In this document: positions 58,877 through 64,000 of the stretch, in pieces
Layout of the letters: every line of letters starts with the position of its first letter
Numbering within the stretch: position 1 is the first letter of the stretch
Origin: Streptomyces broussonetiae
GTDB taxonomy: Bacteria > Actinomycetota > Actinomycetes > Streptomycetales > Streptomycetaceae
Assembly (NCBI RefSeq): GCF_009796285.1
Contig: NZ_CP047020.1
Location: forward strand, 9,176,001 to 9,240,000
Length of the DNA: 64,000 nucleotides
Direction: 5' to 3'
The notes under the pieces: model-generated
Seen by the model: the letters and a program-made list of their open reading frames with translations, nothing else
Database searches by the model: none
What the model was told of the DNA's origin: nothing
Made by a program: the position numbers and the translations under genes

Positions 58877-60156
58877 GTCGCTTCTCCTGTCGGGTATCTC
58901 GGAGATGCCGGCTCGTCAGCCGACTGCGATCAAACGTACCTACGGCTGTCATATCGGTCATATCGGAAGATCGCGGCAGGGGGCCGAAAGGGGGTATGTT
59001 CGGGCTCGCCGGCCATGTAAGCGCGATGTCAAATCCCGAGAAATAAAGGCGTATTGACATACTATTAATCCGTCCGAGGGATCTATCGGCACTTGTCCAC
59101 CCTTCGAATGCCTCGTCCGCCCATCGAATGTGGCGTGTCGCTGCAAATCGCCGGGCGCGAGTCGTGTTAGGGGGGCGGCCTTAGAGGGGGAGCGGCGTCG
59201 TCGGCCCGTGGACGTGCGCCGTGGAGTGCGTCCTGCCCAGGAGCTTGGCAGGCAGGCCGGCCGGGATGGCGTTCCGTGCTGCTCGGTCAGTCTGCGGTGC
59301 GCAGCGTGCCGTTGGCATCAGTGGCGTCTGCGACCTCTGCGTTTGCAACGTCTGAGGCGTCTGTGACGTGCGGCTCTTCGTGGACGTGCCCCGGCGGGGC
59401 GGGTGACACCGGGCAGGCGGGCGGCGGGGAGTGCCGACAGTGAGGCGCCGGAACCCTCGGATGTGAGCCGTCTTCAGGGAGTCGGAAATGGCCACGCCGC
59501 ACGGTGCGCTCGTTGGTCGGGGGCGTGCTCGACGCCGACCTCGTGCGGCTCGGCGGGGCCGTCGATCGGCGGCCCCTCGCCCCGGTACCGCCGGCAGGCC
59601 GGGCACTTGTGCCCGGCGTTGCAGGACATGCGCGCCCGCTCTCGCCGACGGCCATCTGGCATGTGCGCCCGCTTTGGTCGACGAAGGTGCGACACCCACG
59701 ACCGGAGAGCGGTTGCACGGTGTGCTGCGTGGCCTGCTGTCGGCGGATGCCGATCCCAAGGACCGGCGTGCCTGTGGGGCACCGATCACCTGCTGGTACT
59801 CGCCCTCAACTCCCCGAACGACGCTGTGGCGGGTCTCGGTGACGAGGTCGGCCTTTTCCCTGTGCGCGCCCGTTCACGGCGCGCGTCGTCGGCATCGTCT
59901 CGGCGATCCAGCGCGGGTCGTCGTCGCGCACGGCGCCGAGTTCGACGAGGGTGGCCCGCACGCCGACGTGATAAGTCGCCACGTGCACGTCCCACGACTC
60001 GAGGCCGCCGGCGGTCGGACGGCGTCGCCGACACTGCGGTGGGCCGCGCAGCCCGCCGCCCGCCCTGGAACGTCGAACGTGCCCGGTGCCGTGGTGGGTG
60101 GGTGAGCCGGTTGCCACCGTAGGGGAACTGGTCGCCGTGGAAGGCGCCACAGGGCG
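58877..60156. other. Gene-poor region after the second secreted-protein locus
   Basis: About 1.3 kb. The first 300 bases are the shared upstream region with TCATATCGG tandem repeats (58949-58966). From 59181 to 60156 no intact gene is seen. A minus-strand frame around 59870-60010 reads ESWDVHVATYHVGVRATLVE then LGAVRDDDPRWIAETM, which looks protein-like but was not placed in a family. It may be eroded coding DNA. Confidence 0.4.
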
Positions 60157-60270
60157 GTGCGCGCCCTCAGCCTGCTCACCCGGCGGCTGGAACGCGCCGC
60201 GGGTGACGTCAGCCTCGCGCACTACCGCGTCCTCGCGGCCATCGCGGAGGAGGACGAGCGTGCCTCCCGG
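60157..60270 (+). pseudogene. MarR-family regulator, N-terminal fragment
   Basis: The plus strand reads VRALSLLTRRLERAAGDVSL then AHYRVLAAIAEEDERASRLA, which is the first two helices and start of the DNA-binding region of a MarR protein. Similarity ends at about 60268 where metallo-beta-lactamase sequence on the opposite strand begins. The recognition helix, wing and dimerisation helix are missing. Confidence 0.65.
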
Positions 60271-60995
60271 CTCGCCGCGCGTCGAGCGTGCCCAGGGTTC
60301 CCAGTGACTCACGGACGGCTGCGCTGTCCGGGGTGAACGCTCGGCAGATCAGACACGGACCCCGATGGCCGGTGATGCTGCCCTCGGTGACCAGCGCGTC
60401 GCCCCTGAAGGCTACGGCAGGGCCGCTCGACAGGAACGTCGTGCTCCCGGCGGTGTGGCCGGAAGTGCGCAGCGCCTTCGGGCGTCCGGGTACGTCGAGC
60501 AGCTCGCCATCCCGGAACGATCGCAGAACGGGGACCGCGGACGTGTTCAGGGCGCCGGAACGCGCCAGGTGCAGCGGCGCGCGCAGAGCGGAGGGTCGGC
60601 GTAGCGCGTAGCGGGCCGGCGCGCGTTCGGGCTTCCAGTGCCGGCGGGTCCGTCCGGGTGTCTTCAGGATCGGGGCGTCGGCGGCATGGATCCACACCGC
60701 TGCGCCGCCCTGCGAGCTGACCCGCTGCGCGAGCCCGAAGTGGTCGAGGTGGCCGTGGGTCACCAGCCTCGGGATACGCGTACGTGCGGTCGGCAGCAGC
60801 CCGCGCGGCGCGGTCGGCGGGTGCGGGACCGTAGGGGATGACGTCCCGCGCTCCGCCGGCTCGCCGGGCGGCCTCCAGGTCGCCGACCGGCAGCGGGAGC
60901 ATCAGGCGCTCTGCGCCGCCGAAGGTCAGGGTCGCGGCGCCGGTCCCCAGCGGGGCCCGGACGAACCGGCCCGCCCCGTGCCCCCTCCGGACAGC
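60265..60995 (-). pseudogene. Metallo-beta-lactamase-fold hydrolase, 3'-truncated and frameshifted
   Basis: The minus strand encodes THGHLDHFGLAQRV with the HxHxDH zinc motif, then LRTSGHTAGSTTF and FRGDALVTEG with later metal ligands. Upstream, LMLPLPVGDLEAARRAGG and RDVIPYGPAPAD lie in a different frame; the shift is near 60800. The C-terminus stops at LGTLGTLDA (about 60268), where the MarR fragment begins. A tail-to-tail deletion of both genes explains this. Confidence 0.72.
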
Positions 60996-61009
60996 GCACG
61001 AGGAGACCC

Positions 61010-61513
61010 ATGAACCCCGCACCCCGGCACACCCTGCAGGACGAGGTCCGCTATCTCATCCTCGCCGGCCAGCGTGAAGGCAGCCGCAGACTGGCCGCCG
61101 CACTAAGGTCCCTGAGCCTGACCCCGGCCCAGGCCGAAGTGCTGGACGTGCTCCGCAGCCGGGGTGAACTCACCCTCGCCGAGCTGGGTCGGCTTCTTGT
61201 CTGCGAGGCAGGCAGCCCCAGCCGCCTCGTCGACTCCCTGGTCCGCGCCGATCTGGTCGCACGCATGCCGAGCCCTCAGGACAAGCGCGCCGTGCTGCTC
61301 TCGCTCACCCGCGACGGTGAAGAACTGACAGAGCGGCTGGGCGTGGCAACCACCGAACTCACCGCGTTCATGACGGACCGCCTGTCACCCGAGGAACTGC
61401 ACAGGCTCGCCGACCTGCTGCGCCGGCTCCTCCACGGCACCGCAGGCGGCGACGCGTTGGCCTCTCGCTTCCCGGCGACAGCGTCGGCCGGCTCGCCCAG
61501 AAGTGAGAAATAG
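61010..61513 (+). CDS. MarR-family transcriptional regulator
   Basis: 167 residues with the complete fold: SLTPAQAEVLDVLRSRGELT, recognition region LLVCEAGSPSRLVDSLVRA, wing PSPQDKRAVLLSLTRDG and a C-terminal helix LSPEELHRLADLLRRLL. ATG 61010 follows GAGGAGA. It is divergent from the metallo-beta-lactamase pseudogene, which may have been its original target. Confidence 0.88.
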   Translation: MNPAPRHTLQDEVRYLILAGQREGSRRLAAALRSLSLTPAQAEVLDVLRSRGELTLAELGRLLVCEAGSPSRLVDSLVRADLVARMPSPQDKRAVLLSLTRDGEELTERLGVATTELTAFMTDRLSPEELHRLADLLRRLLHGTAGGDALASRFPATASAGSPRSEK

Positions 61514-61572
61514 CGGACCGCCCCGCACGCCTGCCGGCACTGCTGCGTCCGCAAGTGGCGGGGGCGGCTGCG

Positions 61573-62361
61573 TCAGGCGAACCCGACCAGTTCGGCGATC
61601 GTCCCGCCGAGCACCCGGTCGCGTACCTCGCCCGGGCCGGTGACGCGCTCCACCAGGGCCCGGGCAAGGACCGGGTCGCCGTAGGGGGCGTCCGATCCGA
61701 ACAGGGTCCGGTCCGGAATCTCCTTGATGGCCAGCCGGACGGCGAAGACGATGTTGGCCGTCGACAGCTCCAGGTACATGCTCGGAGTGTCGCGTACCAG
61801 CTCCACCGCTTGCATCCAGTTCAGCCCCCCGAGCTGGCTGACCACCAACGGAACCGTCGGATGGCGGCGGGCGAGTGCCGACAGCGTCGTCAGATCGTCC
61901 GCCGTGGTCGGGGCGAATCCGTGCACGACCACAGGCAGCCGGCCGTGATCGGCCGCCGCCCGGAGCACTGGCTCGATCAACCCTGCCCGTCCCGGCGGCG
62001 GCGTCAACTCGCCGATCCCGTGCAGCCCGCGCCCGACGACCTCGCGTTCCACGACCGCGGCGATCTGGTCCGGCTCGAGGTCCAGCGGTACGGACAGGAA
62101 GCCGATGAACCGCTCCGGCCGCGCGGCGAGTGCCGCGTCCAACTCCCGCCATGCGCCGCGATACCCCTCGACAGTGCCGGCCCGGCCTCCGACGGCCTCG
62201 TCCAGGATTGCCATCTCCCGACGCAGCGAGGAAAGGTCACCCGCCCGCTCGGGGTGCGGGCGGGTGGCGAACAGTACGGCACGGTCGACCCCGGCCTCGT
62301 CCAGCAGCCCCACATGCGCCTCGACGGGGTCGTGGACGTGGCTGTGCGCATCGATGATCAA
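61573..62361 (-). CDS. Amidohydrolase 2 family protein
   Basis: 262 residues. IIDAHSHVHDP gives the H-x-H metal motif. PVVVHGFAP, LVVSQLGGLNWM and LFGSDAPYGDP follow, with Gln rather than His in the third. TTG 62361 is preferred over the longer frame from 62442 because GGGAG lies seven bases before it and the fold starts there. It is divergent from the MerR regulator (62462). TTGACC on the minus strand (62441-62436), 18-19 bases from a weak -10, encloses TCCC-N9-GGGA, the type of elongated promoter MerR proteins act on. Confidence 0.8.
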   Translation of the reverse strand: MIIDAHSHVHDPVEAHVGLLDEAGVDRAVLFATRPHPERAGDLSSLRREMAILDEAVGGRAGTVEGYRGAWRELDAALAARPERFIGFLSVPLDLEPDQIAAVVEREVVGRGLHGIGELTPPPGRAGLIEPVLRAAADHGRLPVVVHGFAPTTADDLTTLSALARRHPTVPLVVSQLGGLNWMQAVELVRDTPSMYLELSTANIVFAVRLAIKEIPDRTLFGSDAPYGDPVLARALVERVTGPGEVRDRVLGGTIAELVGFA

Positions 62362-62461
62362 CGGGTCACTCCCTTCTCGACGACCGGCACGGAATGCGGC
62401 CGACCGGTGCACTGTTGCTCCCTGACACCATGGGAAGGTCAAACCGGGGGGAGCGGGCCGG

Positions 62462-62857
62462 GTGCTGATCGGGGAGCTGTCGCGTCGTACCGGAGTCAGC
62501 GAGCGCCTGTTGCGCTACTACGAACGCATGGAGCTGATCCACTCGGAGCGCCGTGCCAACGGCTATCGCGAGTACGACGACAAGACCGCGGAGACGGTAC
62601 GACGCATCCGCGCCCTGCTGGCCGCCGGCCTGCCCACGCGCATCATCCGCCAGATCCTGCCCTGCACCTCCGGCGAGGCGGCACTTCGCCCCTGCCCCGG
62701 CGTCCTCACCAGCCTCCGCGACCAGCTCGACGTCCTCGACCGGCGTGCCGCCGACCTGGAGACCGCGCGCCGCGTTCTGCGCCGGACGATCGCCGCCACC
62801 GAGGACGCGGCAAGCCCAACCACTGTTCCGGACACCCGAACCGCCCGGCATCGCTGA
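62462..62857 (+). CDS. MerR-family transcriptional regulator
   Basis: 131 residues. The N-terminal helix-turn-helix IGELSRRTGVSERLLRYYE and wing NGYREYDDKTAETVRRI are textbook. A coiled-coil helix (LTSLRDQLDVLDRRAADLET) forms the dimer interface. The single Cys pair region (ILPCTSGEAALRPCPG) could sense thiols or metals. GTG 62462 follows a G-rich GGGGGAG. It probably activates the divergent amidohydrolase gene through the elongated promoter described there. Confidence 0.88.
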   Translation: MLIGELSRRTGVSERLLRYYERMELIHSERRANGYREYDDKTAETVRRIRALLAAGLPTRIIRQILPCTSGEAALRPCPGVLTSLRDQLDVLDRRAADLETARRVLRRTIAATEDAASPTTVPDTRTARHR

Positions 62858-63059
62858 GTTCTCGCGCCCCGAACCGCAGCCGGCCTCTCGTCCGCCACTC
62901 GGTGATGCTGACGTTGTGAGTCGACGCCTCCCATCGCCTCTGCGTGACGGAGCCCAGCACGGAGCCCAGCCGGGATCTGTGTCGCGATACGACGTTGGTC
63001 TTCTCCACGCTGCGCTGCCCGCGTCGCGCGGAGACGTTCGACAGGACCAGGACGGAAGC

Positions 63060-63283
63060 ATGCCGGGAGAGATCTCGCCCACCGGAAAGCGCTCCGGCTC
63101 CGGCTCGTCGCCCGAGCTGCGAGCCTCGCACGCGGACCGGGACCGGGTGTGGATGTGCTGCGGAGCGCGGCGGGGGACGGCCTGCTGACCGCGGACGAGT
63201 TGGACGAGCGCGTGGAAGCTGCTCTGTCGGCACGGACTCTGAACCAACTGACCAGGCCCGCGTCCCTCACCACGAGTGATTGA
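63060..63283 (+). pseudogene. DUF1707-domain protein with a one-base frameshift
   Basis: ATG 63060 follows GGACGGAAG. The first part reads SSPELRASHADRDRV, the DUF1707 start. At about 63149 the frame changes: VDVLRSAAGDGLLTADELDE and RVEAALSARTLNQLT, the rest of the domain, are in a frame one base back. Deletion of one base in the GTGTGG context explains it. The expected membrane segments after DUF1707 are also absent. Confidence 0.72.
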
Positions 63284-63475
63284 CTCCGTCGTCCCGAACT
63301 GACGGCGGGTCGGGCGTGGCCTGAGCGGCGGCCACCGCAGGTTCCGGCTCCGCACGGCCGACTAGGTGTCCCGCGTGGGGCCCGCGAGGGGCAGGGCGCG
63401 GTGGGGATGCCGGCCGTCTTCCAGCGGCCCGGCATCGAAGAAGGTCGCAGCGGCCAGGTGGTGCCGGCAGACGGC

Positions 63476-64000
63476 TCAGGGCGCGGTGAACAGGGTCGGG
63501 AAGCGAGGTGCCAGCCACGGCCGGGGGCCCCAGGCCAGGACCTGTCCCTGGGCGATGGCCCGCCAGGGATTCAGCCGTCCCAGCGCGATGAGCAGGAAGG
63601 CGACGGGATCGAGCAGGATGGTGCAGTCCGCGCGCTGCGGTGGTGCCCCCGGTGTCACCTGCACGGCTCCGTCGGCCAGGAGAACGCCGAACGACTCGCC
63701 CCCACGCAGCCGGATCCCGTAACGGGCCGTGAGTCGGGCCGTGGCGGCGGGGTTTGCGACACGCGGCATGACCGAGAGCATGAACGGCATGCACAAGCCC
63801 ACCCGTGTCCGATCGACCATGTGCGGACGCTTCAGGGCGCGAGCCAGGTCGTATCCATGGCCGAGCATATGCGTGAGCAGGTACGACGCGAGCACCGGCA
63901 GGTTCATCGGGCCCAAGGGTGTTGTTCGTTCAGGGCCGTCGGCCGTGGGACGCGAAAGAGCGCCCAGGAACGCCTCGGCCTGCTCCGTGATCATCGTCGC
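63476..64000 (-). CDS. Maleylpyruvate isomerase/DinB-like mycothiol-dependent enzyme, 5' partial
   Basis: About 172 residues visible; the frame is open to the right edge, so the N-terminus is outside. ASYLLTHMLGHGYDLARALK is the third metal-binding helix (H-x-x-x-H-type) of the mycothiol maleylpyruvate isomerase N domain. The C-terminal half (GVLLADGAVQVTPGAPPQ, CTILLDPVAFLLIALGRLNP) is the SCP2-like domain usual in this family. Members are metal-dependent thiol transferases or isomerases in actinobacteria. Confidence 0.75.
   Translation of the reverse strand, partial: ATMITEQAEAFLGALSRPTADGPERTTPLGPMNLPVLASYLLTHMLGHGYDLARALKRPHMVDRTRVGLCMPFMLSVMPRVANPAATARLTARYGIRLRGGESFGVLLADGAVQVTPGAPPQRADCTILLDPVAFLLIALGRLNPWRAIAQGQVLAWGPRPWLAPRFPTLFTAP

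Larger units (their letters stand above)
58245..59180. repeat. Direct repeat copy 2 (secreted-protein locus)
   Basis: Second copy of the unit at 50155-51045, in the same orientation and about 8.1 kb away. Shared upstream blocks include the tandem TCATATCGG, an ACTATTA-CCGTCC block near 59062 and the GGCGTGTCGCT block near 59133. It differs most in the 5' half of the gene and in the region upstream of 58967. Confidence 0.75.

Noticed and set aside
59181..60156. Several open frames of 80-200 codons on both strands
   Set aside because: They are rich in Arg/Pro/Ala with no domain pattern. One stretch (about 59870-60010, minus) looks protein-like but could not be assigned.

Overview
The window is high-GC actinobacterial DNA, almost certainly from a Streptomyces or close relative. 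Third codon positions are strongly GC-biased, GTG and TTG starts are common, and the gene content fits: MarR/TetR/GntR/MerR regulators beside small oxidoreductases, EmrB-type exporters, a CGNR zinc-finger regulator, a DUF1707 remnant and F420/NADP-type oxidoreductases. No rRNA, tRNA, CRISPR array, conjugation or replication genes were seen. The many regulators, paralogues and broken genes suggest accessory DNA such as a chromosome arm; that is inference.

Layout. 1-6.8 kb: a tightly overlapping 6-deoxyhexose (L-rhamnose or L-fucose) uptake and oxidative catabolism operon. It holds an enolase-superfamily dehydratase, two RbsC-type permeases, a double ABC ATPase, a RhaM/RhaU-type mutarotase and a COG3618 lactonase, followed by a GntR regulator. 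6.9-17.1 kb: MarR/amidohydrolase pair, a decayed VWA metallopeptidase gene, a mannosyltransferase-like membrane protein, an MFS exporter with a MarR regulator, lgt, a CGNR/ABATE regulator, and a Tat-exported alpha/beta hydrolase. Four well-matched copies and one weak copy of a 21-bp inverted repeat connect the CGNR gene to the promoter region of the hydrolase. 17.5-25.7 kb: a deleted MarR/AKR divergent pair, then SDR, AKR, SRPBCC, a short secreted peptide, a PstS lipoprotein, and an MFS/methyltransferase pair.

25.8-33.2 kb is the most unusual block: five genes on the minus strand, each overlapping the next by four bases. They encode an adenylate-forming ligase, an MFS exporter, a GNAT, a LuxE-type acyl-protein synthetase, and a single polypeptide fusing a LuxC-type acyl reductase to a second adenylate-forming domain. 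Together they look like a carboxylate-to-aldehyde reduction module with export. Divergent from it is an ECF sigma factor fused to a ZAS-like zinc motif, a membrane helix and an extracellular CAP/SCP domain.

35.4-49.8 kb: amidohydrolase, TetR and 3-hydroxyacyl-CoA dehydrogenase pseudogenes below a 29-bp palindrome, a stand-alone KASII, a FUSC membrane protein, an Lrp-type regulator with a flavin monooxygenase, an SLT muramidase-like secreted protein, and a TetR/flavin monooxygenase pair sharing a large palindromic intergenic region. 50-59 kb: two nearly identical secreted-protein loci in direct orientation (about 0.9 kb each) bracket 7-8 kb rich in broken genes (SDR/AlkD chimera, HxlR and NADP-oxidoreductase remnants) plus a Tet(X)-like monooxygenase whose promoter carries three copies of a 17-bp palindrome. 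60-64 kb: a MarR/metallo-beta-lactamase deletion scar, then intact MarR, amidohydrolase and MerR genes, a frameshifted DUF1707 gene, and a mycothiol-dependent-isomerase-like gene cut by the window edge.

Recurring themes are regulator/oxidoreductase pairs with visible operators, and deletion scars that truncate both members of a neighbouring pair.
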